Source: Pyropia yezoensis
Lineage: Eukaryota > Rhodophyta > Bangiophyceae > Bangiales > Bangiaceae
Assembly (NCBI GenBank): GCA_009829735.1
Contig: CM020620.1
Coordinates: 24,774,020-24,838,019, forward strand
DNA length: 64,000 bases
Direction of reading: 5' to 3'
Of this stretch, positions 1 through 9,909 are shown one piece after another. The notes under the pieces are model-generated. The model did not search any database and had not been told where the DNA came from. It was given only the letters and a program-made list of their open reading frames with translations. How positions within the stretch are numbered: the first letter of the stretch is position 1; every line of letters begins with the position of its first letter. The position numbers and the translations under genes were made by a program.

Positions 1-139
1 ATTGGTGTGGGTACGTCAGCCCACTCGAGGTCGAACTGCAATCAACAACGTAACACGCTTTCAAAGAAAGCATTATTCCAATACATTGTTCCCAGAAGTG
101 AGGTTCAGGCAGAGTCGGCGACATTGCGCTGGCCACAGT

Positions 140-1215
140 GCCTCGAGCGGCCGCCCCAACCCCCCGCAAGAGCCCCCGGGGGCCGATTCTGGGGGGGGGG
201 GGGGGCGCCAGAACGGCCGCCGGAGATTTGGGCGCGCAATATTCGCACCCAAAAGAGCGCCAAAACATGCGGCGGAGGGGGAGGCGCCAGCGGTGCCCGA
301 TTGACCCCCCCACCCCCCCCCCCAGAGCCCCCGGGGGCCGATTCTGGGGGGGGGGGCGGGGGCGCCAGAACGGCCGCCGGAGATTTGGGCGCGCAATATT
401 CGCACCCAAAAGAGCGCCAAAACATGCGGCGGAGGGGGAGGCGCCAGCGGTGCCCGATTGACCCCCCCACCCCCCCCCCCAGAGCCCCCGGGGGCCGATT
501 CTGGGGGGGGGCGCGGCGCCAGAACGGCCGCCGGAGATTTGGGCGCGCAATATTCGCACCCAAAAGAGCGCCAAAACATGCGGCGGTGGGGGAGGCGCCA
601 GGGCGGTGCTCGAGCAACCCCCCCACCGCTCCCCCCCCAGAGCCCCCGGGGGCCGATTTTGGGGGGGGAGAGAGCGCCAGATCAGCCGTCGGAGATCTGG
701 GCGCGCAATATTCGCACCCAAAAGTGCACGCAAATGAGCGGTCGAGGAGGGGGCGCGAGGGCGGTGCCGGAACGCCCCCCCCCCCCCCTCCAGAGCGCCC
801 GGGGGCCGATTTTGGGGGGGGGGAGAGCGCCAGAGCGGCCGCCGGAGATCGGGGCGCGCAATATTTGCACCCAAAAGTGCACCAAAATCAGCGGTGGAGG
901 AGGGGGCGTTAGGGCAGTGCCAGGACGCCCCGCCCCCCCCCAAGAGCCTTTTGGGGCCGATTCTGGGGGGGGGGGGGGCCGCCATAATGGCCGCCTGAGA
1001 TTTGGGCGCGTAATATTCGTACCCGAAAGTGCGCCAAAATGAGCGGTGGAGGAGGGGGCGCCAGGGCGGTGCCGGAACGCCCCCCCCCCCCCCCCCAGAG
1101 CCCCCTGGGGCCGATTCTGGTGGGGTAGGGGGAGCCAGATCGGCCGCCTGAGATCTGGGCGCGCACTATTTGTACCCAAAAGTGCCCGAAAAAGAGCGCT
1201 GGAGGGGGGTGCGAC
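140..1215. repeat. Tandem satellite, ~155 bp unit, seven copies
   Basis: The landmark CCGATT(C/T)TGG recurs at about 183, 338, 495, 653, 806, 957 and 1111, giving spacings of 151-158 bp. Each unit has a C run, GAGCCCCCGGGGGCC, a G run, a GCCAGA-CGGCCGCC block, a conserved GCGCGCAATATT core, CACCCAAAAG and a GC-rich tail. Copies 1-3 are nearly identical and divergence grows to the right. Length change is mostly in the homopolymers. All six frames are open over long stretches here only because the unit lacks stops; no coding signal is seen. Confidence 0.93.
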
Positions 1216-1539
1216 GGGGCGCTGGGGGCTCATACCGTCCAGATCGCTGAAACCTGAACATCTCAGGACAACTGTCGGACACTGGAAGGGGGGCCACCTC
1301 CTTGGTCTACCCCAGGGCAAGTGAGGGGTCGCACTGTACCCCTGCGCACCCACTTTCGCGCACCCTCTTGGCTGCGGCGCGACCGGCGCTCCCCTGGGGT
1401 CTCTCCCAGTGGCTGTCTATTTGGCGACGGTGAGCACCGCCGGTGTATGTCCGACGTGCCCTGGAGGAGGGGGTGTGCAGGGGACGAGTGGGGGGAGCAA
1501 GGTGGGGGCACCGGCGGCGGCGGGTATGTGTCCAACACA

Positions 1540-3375
1540 CCCTGGAGGAGCTGCTGGTGCGGCTGCTACCGGTGGGGAGGCGGCTGATGCTGGCGGGGGT
1601 GCAGCTGCTGCCTGGGGTGGCGCTGCTATCGGCGTGTGGGCGGCTGCTGCCTGTGGCGGGGCGGGGGGGCGGGTGTTACCGGGGCGGGGGGCCGGCTGCT
1701 ACAGGCGGGGGGGCGGCTGCTACCGGCGGGGGGTCGGCTGCTGCCGGCGGGGGGGGTGCTGCTGGTGTGCAGCCGGCCGGGGGGGAGGCGTCCGCTGGTG
1801 GGGGGGCGGGGCGGCTGCTGCTACCTGGGTGGGGCAGCGGCTGCTACCGGCGCGGTCGGCCGGCTGCTGCTGTGTGGGTGCGGGCTGCTACCGGCTGGGG
1901 GTGCGGCTGCCTGGATGGGGAGGCGCCTGCATACGGGGCGGGTGGGCGGCTGCTGCCGGCGGGGGGGTGGGGCTGCTACCCGGGCGGTGGGGCGGGCTGC
2001 TGCTGCTGGGGGTGCGGGTGCTACCAAGGGGGCGCGGCTGCTACCGGGCATGGGGCGGCTGCTGTCGGGTGGGGGCGGCGGCTGCCGGCGGGGGGGCGAC
2101 CGTAGGGGGGGCGGGGGGGCGGCAGCTGCCTGTGCGGGGGCTGCTGTTGGCGGTGGGTGGGCGGCTGCTACCGGTAGGGGGGCGGCGGGGCGGCTGCTGC
2201 AGGTGGCGGGGCGGCTGCTACTGGGGCGGGCGGGCGGCTGCTGCCGGCGGGGGGGGGCGAGCTGCGGCTGCGGGGTGGGGCCTGGTACCGGCGGGGTGTC
2301 GGCCGCGAAGACAGTGCTGCTGCTGCGGGAGGTGGGCTACTACCGGCTAGGGATGCGGCTGCTACGGGTGGGGGGGCTGCTGCTGCCGTTGGGGGGCTGG
2401 GTGGCGGCCGCTATCGGCGGGGGGGGGCGAGCTGCGGCTGCGGGGTGGGGCCTGGTACCGGCGGGGTGTCGGCCGCTACCGGTCGGGGGGTGAGGGGGCA
2501 GCTGGTACCGGTGGGGGGGCGAGGGTGCGGCTGCTGCCAGTGGGGGGGCGGCTGCTACCGGTGGGGGGGCGGCTGCAACCGGGGCGGGGGGCTGGCTGCT
2601 GCTGCTGGGGGGGGGCTTGTATCAGCTGTGGGGGCGGTTGCTAACGGTGGGTGTGCGGATGCTTCCGAGGGGGGGGGGGGGGCTGCTACCGACGAGGAGG
2701 CGGCTGCGAGGTGGGGTGGCTGCTGCTGCCGGCGGGGGGACGGCTGCTGTCGAGGCTGGGGCTGTCCGGTGGGGGGGCGGCCCCTACCTGTGGGGGGGCG
2801 GAGAGCGGCTGCTGGCGGCGGGGGGGCTGCTGATGCCGGCGCTCGGGCGGCTGCAGCTGCTGGGGGTGCGGCTGCTACCGGCGGGGGGGGGGTCTGCTAC
2901 CTGTGCAGGGGGGCGGCTGCTACCGGTGGGGGGGCGGCTGCTGCTGCTGGGAGGGGGCCTGCTACCTGGGCAGGGGGGCGACTGCTACCGGTGGGGGGGC
3001 GGAGGAGCGGCTGCTGCCGGTGGGGGGGTGGGTACTCCCGGTGTGGTGGGTGCTGCTGCCGACGGGGGGACGGCTGATGTCGGCGGCGGGGCGGCTGCTG
3101 CCGGTGGGGGGGCTGCGACCGATGGGGGGGCGGCTGATGCTACAGGGGCGGGGGCGCGGCTGCTGCTACAAGGGCGGGGGGGCAGGTGCTGTCCCCTTCA
3201 TGCTGGCAGCAGCCGCGAGTGCTGGGAGGGCGGGGGGGCGGCTGCTGCTGGTGGGGGGGCGGCTGAGACCGGTGGGGTGGCTGCTGCTACCGGCGGGGGC
3301 GCGGCTGGTACCGTGGGGGAGGCGGCTGCTACCTGTAGGGGGGCGACTGTCACCGGGGTGGGGGGACGGGCAGCT
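1540..3375 (+). repeat. Degenerate GGCTGCTACCGG-type minisatellite array
   Basis: About 1.8 kb of imperfect repeats of a ~18-24 bp unit close to GGCTGCTACCGGTGGGGGGG. Unit length and order vary, with CTGCTG sub-repeats. Three overlapping frames stay open together over hundreds of codons, as expected for stop-poor satellite DNA rather than a gene; the translations are only runs of Gly, Ala, Leu and Arg. Confidence 0.88.
2245..2476 (+). repeat. 62 bp exact direct repeat inside the array
   Basis: The stretch 2245-2306 recurs identically at 2415-2476, an offset of 170 bp, in an array whose other units have diverged. This looks like a recent segmental duplication by unequal exchange. Confidence 0.85.
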
Positions 3376-3384
3376 GCTGCGCAC

Positions 3385-4130
3385 GCCAACCGTCGGCCAA
3401 CCACACCCAGGTAGCAGCCTTCGCCAGACCGGTGGCAGCCGCCCCAGCCACGGTAGCAACTGGCCCCCCCCACTGTAGCCGCCTCTCACCCGCACGGTAG
3501 GGCTGTCCTCTCGTAGCAGCAGCCCGTCTATTGCCAGCCCACCAACCCGCCACGACAGCCGCCGCCCACCCAAAGGTAGGGCCGCCCCCACGAAGCAGCG
3601 CCCCCCCCTCCGCCACAGTACCAGTCGCCCTACTCGCAGCAGCAGTCTGCCCCCCCCCCACTGCAGCGGCATGCCCTCCCGATAGCCGTCGCCCCCTCGC
3701 AGCAGCAGCCCGCCCCCCCGGCTCGGAAGCCGCAGCCTCCACCCCTGTAGCAGCCCCCCCCCCGAGCCCCGGTAGCAGCCGCTCCCCCCTGTATCTGCAG
3801 CCAGCACCCTGGTAGCGCCCACCCCCGCAACAACAGCCGGCCCCCCGCCGGTTGCAGCTCCCCTCTCAGCAGCAGCCATCTACCCCCCGCCGGCAGCAGC
3901 CGCTCCCACAGCAGCAGCCGGCCCACAGCGCCAGTAGCAGCCGCCGCTCCCCCCCTGTGGTAGCAGCCGCACCCTCGACCGGTAGCAGCCCCCCCCCCAC
4001 AGTACCAGACCATCCTACCGCCCCTGTAGCAGCAGCTGTCGATCAAGTAGCAGTCGCACACTGGCAGCCCCCCCGCTGGCACCAGCCGCCCCCCCGCCGG
4101 CACCAGCCGCCGCCACCGGGAGCGTCAGCC
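3385..4130 (-). repeat. Same minisatellite family in inverted orientation
   Basis: From about 3385 the motif switches to its reverse complement (CCGGTAGCAGCCGCCCCCC-like units), so this block and 1540-3375 form a large imperfect inverted repeat with a junction at about 3365-3400. No conserved protein is visible in any frame. Confidence 0.85.
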
Positions 4131-4950
4131 GCCCGACTTGTCCGCCAAGACCACACTTGTTCCCGGTCGTCACAGACCGGGCGGTCCCTTACGAAGCGGC
4201 ATGTGCCACAGACGGGACGGGAAAGATACATACGGCACTCATGCATTATGGGCACACCATTTGTGTCATGATGAAGAAGTCGCATGCTCAGAACAGCACT
4301 GCTACAAGGCTGCAGGAGTGGCACCGTTCTGATTTTCCTGTGCTCAACTCTGTCCGACCTGATGCCAGCTCTAAGCCCTGAGCACAGAGGAGGTGGCACT
4401 GTGGTGACTCATAAGGATAAAAGACGTTCCCAGGAGCACAGCGAGCCCAAGAAACCCCTGGGGCGTTGCTCTATAGCCTAGGACGAGGGGCAACAAGAGG
4501 GGCAGTCGAGACCAAATTTGGGCGCGTGGAAGTACTATTGGCCTTGCACTGTACTGTAGACGGAGGCCAGGCGGCGCCGCGGCTGCTCCTCCCGCTTGAC
4601 CCAGACCGCGCCACGCCGCCGCCAGCCCGCCGCTCCGTCCCCCCCCCGACAAGGGCGCGTCTGGCGGGGCCGTGTGCTGGCCGATTGCTACCGGCGCGCG
4701 CGCGGCCGGCCAGCAGGCGGCCCGCCTCCCCGGTTGGTACAGTACAACTGGTTTCGCCACGCGCAAGTACACCTATGTATGTACAGTACAGTACAGTACA
4801 TACAACCAGTACGCTGCCCAAGAGCTCTGGGGCTCAACAAGGCCTGGCCCGACCCCGCGCGGGCTGTCGCCCCAAAACGAGGACCAGCAATGTACCTACT
4901 GGACGGGCACACGCGTCCCCACCACACCACTGGCAAAAAAAAAAAAAAAA
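4131..4950. other. Gene-free unique sequence between satellite and low-complexity DNA
   Basis: Base composition becomes mixed at about 4140-4480, including an A/T-richer stretch near 4220-4300. A GTACAGTACAGTACAGTACA tetranucleotide-like tract lies at about 4778-4800, and a 16-base A run at 4935-4950. Short ORFs exist but none resembles a known family. The A run may mark an old retroposed 3' end, but no source gene is recognisable. Confidence 0.5.
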
Positions 4951-6266
4951 CGTCCCCACCGGTCGGGACCGCCGCGCCGCCGCAGGCGCACCCCCCCCCG
5001 CGCGAGCGGCCACGCGGGCAACCGCCGCCGGGGCGGGGCCCCCGCTCAGCGGCGGCGCGCGGCGCCCGTGCCGCCGGCGTCCACCCCGCCGGCGGCGGCG
5101 TGGGGAGGGAGGGACAGCGCACCCAGCCAGCCCTGCCAGACCTGCCCGGGGGGGGGTCGTGACGGCCCCACCCCCCCCCCCCCCCCGCCTGGTCGAGGCC
5201 CTGCCCAGTGGGGGCGCCTCGCCCCCCGCCCGCCGCTGGTCATCGCCCGCCCAGCGTCCCGCTGGCGGCCGCCCGTCGGCGCGCCCAGTGTGGGTGGCGG
5301 ACCCCGTGCGTGCGCGGGCGCGCCCCGCCGCGCCAGGCAGACCACCACCACCCACCACCCCCCGTCCCTCCCCACTGGCCACGCTGCGCAGCGGCGGACA
5401 GCGCGCCCCCGGCGGCGCCCGCTGTGGGTGGCCGCGGCGGGGCACCCGCGGCGGGGCCGCCCCGCCGGCTCGCGGGCGGCCCCGCCCGCCCCGCCGCCCC
5501 GCCCGTCCGTACGGCCGTGTCCGCCCCCACCACCCGCCCGCCCCCGTCTGTCCCCGTGTCCGTCCCCGTCCTTCCCCGCCCGCCCGGCCGTCCGTCCCCA
5601 CATTGGCCGGCTGCGTCCCCTCCAGCCTGGCCGGCCGTTGCCGCCCGCCGCCTCCCTCCCCTGCCGCCCGTCTGTGCCCCCCCCCGCCAGGCGTTCCCCG
5701 TACACCCTGCCCCCGTCGACGCGGCCAACGGGGTCCACACGCCCACCTACGTACGATACGTACTACCTCCCCCGGTCCACCACCCCCCCCCCCCCCGCCC
5801 GCCCCCCCCCACCCCGCCCCGCCGCCTGTCCTCGTCTTTCCCTCCCCCCTCTTCCCCCTCCTCTCCGCACCCCGGCCCCCACTCCCCCCCCCCCCCCCCC
5901 TCCGTTGCCGGCACGCGCACTCTGCACGCCGCCGCGGCAGCTGCGTGACACCGAGGGCAACCCCACCCCCCACCCCTCCCCCACCCCCCCCCCCCCCCCC
6001 GCGCCACGCCCTGCCTCTCCCCTTCCCCGTCACTGTGGCGGCGCGGCGTGCGACGGCACGCTCGTTGACGGCGCCCATCGCGTGGACAGAGCAGGGCGGG
6101 TGGGAGGTGGTGGTGGTGGTGGTGGTGGTGGTGGTGGTGGTGGTGGTGGTGGTGGCGGGCCGCGGGTGGCCACAGGGGACGGTGTTCCCCCCCCGCCGCG
6201 GTGGCCGCCGCCCCCGCGCATTGGGCCGTCCCGTTGCGGGGCGGCGTGAGGGGCAACGGCGCCACC
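4951..6266. other. C-rich low-complexity region, no recognised gene
   Basis: Pyrimidine-rich on the plus strand with many C runs. Long ORFs exist on both strands (for example across 4466-6463 and antisense to it), but they encode only Pro/Arg/Ala-rich shadow peptides. It may contain the promoter of the membrane-protein gene that starts at 6267. Confidence 0.5.
6106..6154 (+). repeat. (GGT)n microsatellite
   Basis: Sixteen consecutive GGT/GTG triplets, ending about 110 bp before the next putative start codon. Confidence 0.95.
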
Positions 6267-7137
6267 ATGCAGGTAGGCGGGGGGGGGGCGGGGGCCGGGG
6301 GGGGTTCGTCCTCCCCCCCTCCCCCGCACCCCCACCGCGGCGCCGGCAGTGGCGACCGTCCTCGCAGCAGCAGCGGCAACAGCAGCAGCGGCAGCAGCGG
6401 CAGCAGCGGCAGCAGCGGCAGCAGCGGCAGCAGCGGCAGCAGCGGCAGCAGCGGCAGTGGTAGTGGTAACGGCAGCGGCAGCGCCGGCGGCGGCGGCGGC
6501 CGTAGGCGCGCCGGCGGCGGTGGCCATCCCGCCCGCCCGCCCGCCCACCAGGGCGCCCCCCCCCGCCGGCGCCGGCGCCCCGCCGCCCCACGGGCGGCAC
6601 GGGTGCTGGCGTCGGCGGCGGCGGTAGTCGCGGCGGCGGTGGCGGCGGCGGCGGCGGCGGCGACGCCCGCCGCCGCCGTCTGCGCGTCCCGCCTGTGGTC
6701 GCACCCCGAAGAGTTTGGGCGGTGCCGCAACGGCACCACCTGCTTCTTTTTCCTGCTGGAAAAGCCCATCATCACGCTCGAGGCGGGGGTGGACGTGCCG
6801 GGGAATCCGCTCAACCCGCGGCGCCTCTTCCCGTGTACCGACTACCGCCGGCGGGGACTGGGGGGCCTCGGCTGGACCCTCCACGACACCCTCTTCCCGG
6901 GCAATAACGACTGGTGCGCGCTCGCCGCGGGGGCGGACGGCGAGTGCACATTTAACGAGCTGGTCCAGCTGTTTGCCGACGCGGCCGCCGACGGGGCCCA
7001 CCCGGGGAGTGGGATGGGCCTCGCCGCGTCGGGGGCGTGGGTGTTTACCGAGTGGCGCGCCCCGCGGGCGACGGCCTCTGATGCCATATTCGAAGTACGC
7101 CCCCCGCCGTTTGCTGCGGCAGGAGGGGGGAGGGGGG
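6267..7137 (+). CDS. Putative membrane/secreted protein, 5' part (cut by assembly gap)
   Basis: Unidentified family. The ATG at 6267 sits in a strong GCCACC context. The product opens with a Gly/Ser tract (GSS repeats encoded by a 9 bp DNA repeat) and an Arg/Pro-rich basic segment. A hydrophobic Ala/Val stretch at about residues 118-140 could be a signal anchor. A less biased region with six cysteines follows (for example RCRNGTTCFFF, FPCTDYRRR and NDWCALAAGADGEC), as expected of a luminal or extracellular domain. The reading frame runs into the N gap at 7138. GTACGC at about 7094, after GCCATATTCGAA, is a possible splice donor. The ATG is followed at once by CAGGTAGGC, a donor-like site, so a very short first exon is also possible. 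The exon at 7914-8910 is probably the 3' part of the same gene. Confidence 0.5.
6363..6463 (+). repeat. 9 bp (GGCAGCAGC)n coding repeat
   Basis: About ten imperfect copies of a GGCAGCAGC unit. In the frame of the flanking membrane-protein gene they encode Gly-Ser-Ser repeats. Confidence 0.9.
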
Positions 7138-7637
7138 NNNNNNNNNNNNNNNNNNNNNNNNNNNNNNNNNNNNNNNNNNNNNNNNNNNNNNNNNNNNNNN
7201 NNNNNNNNNNNNNNNNNNNNNNNNNNNNNNNNNNNNNNNNNNNNNNNNNNNNNNNNNNNNNNNNNNNNNNNNNNNNNNNNNNNNNNNNNNNNNNNNNNNN
7301 NNNNNNNNNNNNNNNNNNNNNNNNNNNNNNNNNNNNNNNNNNNNNNNNNNNNNNNNNNNNNNNNNNNNNNNNNNNNNNNNNNNNNNNNNNNNNNNNNNNN
7401 NNNNNNNNNNNNNNNNNNNNNNNNNNNNNNNNNNNNNNNNNNNNNNNNNNNNNNNNNNNNNNNNNNNNNNNNNNNNNNNNNNNNNNNNNNNNNNNNNNNN
7501 NNNNNNNNNNNNNNNNNNNNNNNNNNNNNNNNNNNNNNNNNNNNNNNNNNNNNNNNNNNNNNNNNNNNNNNNNNNNNNNNNNNNNNNNNNNNNNNNNNNN
7601 NNNNNNNNNNNNNNNNNNNNNNNNNNNNNNNNNNNNN
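7138..7637. other. Assembly gap, 500 N
   Basis: Exactly 500 consecutive N, a conventional placeholder, so the true distance is unknown. The flanks are G-rich homopolymeric DNA. The gap interrupts a probable gene. Confidence 0.99.
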
Positions 7638-7877
7638 GCGGGGAGGGGCGTGACGGGGAGGGGGCGGCCTGAGGGGGGCGAGGGTGGGGTGGGGAAGCTT
7701 GAGGGGGCGGAAGACCTGGGCGCGAAAAGGGTGATCAGTGGGGAGAGGACGCTTGGGGGAGAACGGTAAGACGGCGGATACCGTTGGAGTGACTGGTGAG
7801 CTGACGCTGACGACGCGTGTGTGCTTTTTTGGTGCCACCCATGTTCTCGGCTCTGCTCCGTATGGTGTCCCCCCTCC

Positions 7878-7909
<32 letters not shown>

Positions 7910-7913
7910 ACAG

Positions 7914-8791
7914 CATCCGTATCCTCCTTGGCGGGGAGCTCCGCCCCTCTGAGCGGCACTTTGCCCCCGCCCGGGCGCTGCTGCTGGGCACCTTCCTCGC
8001 CGTTGCGACGATCGTGCTGCTCTTTTACGAGGCCGCCTTTATCCTTGGCTCCATCGGCACCGGCCTGACCAGCCCCGTCAGCGGCCTGACCAACGAGGAG
8101 ATGTGCCGCTGGACGGTCCTCCGGGGCGCCGCGACCGAGGACATCTTTGTGGGCATGGTCAACGCCGGCCGCGGGGACGCGGCCTCCCACGCGACCACCG
8201 CCCGGCGGTCGTGGTCCACCTGCGAGACCGTCCCCGAGTGCATTGGGCAGGTCGCGTCGGCGGCGGCGGTGGCCGCCCCCGCCTGTGCGGCCGCGTCGGC
8301 GCGGCAGACCGAGGTGTTCCTGTCGTGGCGGACGACCATCCTTGCCGCCTTCCGGGCCGACCCGTCCCTGTGCGACACGCTCGAGGTGGTGGACGCGGAG
8401 GAGGAGCTCTTCTTCTTCTCCGTCGGCTGGCAGTTTGCCAATGCCAACGGCTCGGCGGCCGCCTCCCCGGCGGCGGCGGCAGCGTTTGCCGCCCGCCGGG
8501 CGGCGATCAATGGGCGCTTCCGGCGGGCGCGGCTGGAGCGCACCACCGAGGCGATTGTGGAGCGGGAGGCGGGGCGGGGCCTCCCCTGCGCGGGCGCCCG
8601 CCAGCAGGTCACCGTCGGGCTGCTGCTGGTGCCGGTGCTGGTCGTGCTGCTGGGCGGCACCGCCGCGGCGGTGGCGGCGGTGGTGGCGGTGCCCGCCCTC
8701 CACCGAGCCCTCGCGGGGGGGGTGGCGCGGGAGGCCGCCGCCGCCGCCGCGGTGACGGGGGGGGGGCGGGTAGGGGGGGCGACCGCCGCCG

Positions 8792-8825
<34 letters not shown>

Positions 8826-8910
8826 CTGGTCATGGCCCCGCCGGGGGCGGCCGCCGCGGCCGCCCACCCCGACAGGGCTCCCGCGTGGGGGTGAGGGCCG
8901 CAAAAAATAA
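7914..8910 (+). CDS. Putative two-helix membrane protein, 3' exon
   Basis: Unidentified family. A 31-base C run at 7879-7909 followed by ACAG at 7910-7913 looks like a polypyrimidine tract and acceptor, with the exon opening at 7914 in the frame of SIRILLGGELRPSERHFAP. The product has a hydrophobic helix (about 23 residues, LLLGTFLAVATIVLLFYEAA), then a ~170-residue cysteine-containing region (MCRW, CETVPEC, SLCDTLE, LPCAGAR), then a second long helix (VTVGLLLVPVLVVLLGG and onward), an Ala/Gly tract coded by G runs and a short GRKK tail. This predicts a luminal/extracellular loop between two membrane spans. No usable ATG opens this frame, so upstream exon(s) must lie in or before the gap; 6267-7137 on the same strand is the natural partner. 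G runs at 8797-8825 may hide indels near the C terminus. Confidence 0.5.
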
Positions 8911-9909
8911 CAATGGAACGACCTCCTTGACTGCTCCATTCCCCTGTCCCTGTGCGGCTCCCGCGGTTGCTCTTTGTCCTGCTGTTGTTGGTCGGGCGTA
9001 CCCCCACCGCTGGGGCAGGGTGTCCCCCAGGGCTATGACGCGCCCCCTGCGCAAGCGCTGTGGGCCCAGGGCGCCCTTTTGGGGCGCAAGACGGCGTGTA
9101 GAGCGAGAGCGCCTCCACGGCTGGAACAGCTGCACGCAGGGAAACGCGGCGCAGGGGCGCGGGCGCGCCCCTCTGAGAAAAACGACAAGAAAGACCGCGC
9201 CTCGGTCGTGCACGGCAGTGGCAGGAGGCAAGCCACGCGGCTCGGGGGTCGGCGTCGCGCTCCCCCGCCCCCGACCGAGCCACCGCCGCTCCTGCTGCCG
9301 TTGCGCCCGCCGCTGCCCCCCTGGCCAGCGCAGTCTCCCACGCGACTGGGAGCGGGGCGTGACGGCGGCGGGACGCGCGGGGGCCCGCTCGCCCGCCCCC
9401 GCATCGTCAGTGATCCCGCTGTCAGCCGCCCCACTCCAAGGCGCCACCCACTCACCGCCGCCGGGGGTACACAGATGCCTCTACCCAAAAGGGCGAGCTC
9501 TTTTTGTATTTTTTTTTTTTTCGTCAACTCTCCAAGCAGGAGAGGACAGAATCGTTGTGCGTGAAGGGCCTCCGCCGCGGGGCAAGGACTCCACGTCGGA
9601 CGCGGCCCCACCTCTCACGGCCACACAGAGTGCGGGACACGACACCACCCCCCCCCCCCCCCCGCGCTCTCACCGTCGGCCGCTGCCTCGTCGTCGCCGC
9701 CCGCGGTGGCTCCCCCCCCCCCCGGCCGCCGCCGCTGCCGCCGCCGCCGCCGCCCCTGCCGCGCCCACCGCCGCCTGCGCTGCGGTCGCCTGCGGCTACC
9801 GCGGTAGCTCCGTTGCCGTTTTTTTTTTTTTTTGGCAGCGGAGGGGGAGGGGCCGGCGTCGGCGCGGGTGCCGGGGGGGGGCGGCGGCAGGGCGGCGCGG
9901 CCGCCGCTC
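8911..9909. other. Intergenic region upstream of the hydrolase
   Basis: No conserved gene is seen. T runs lie at 9509-9521 and 9819-9833. The second is followed directly by GGCAG (9834-9838), which resembles a splice acceptor, so the hydrolase transcript may have an upstream non-coding or short coding exon. C-rich low-complexity DNA fills 9645-9760. Confidence 0.45.

Noticed and set aside
140-1215. Possible CRISPR array
   Set aside because: The units are 155 bp tandem copies without unique spacers, in a eukaryotic setting.
1409-3879. Several overlapping long ORFs (up to 313 codons) in the minisatellite
   Set aside because: Three or more frames are open at once on both strands, the products are Gly/Ala/Leu/Arg-only, and they follow the DNA repeat unit.
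4466-6600. 665-codon plus-strand and 588-codon minus-strand ORFs
   Set aside because: They overlap antisense in C-rich DNA, contain only Pro/Arg/Gly/Ala runs and have no conserved motif; base composition explains them.
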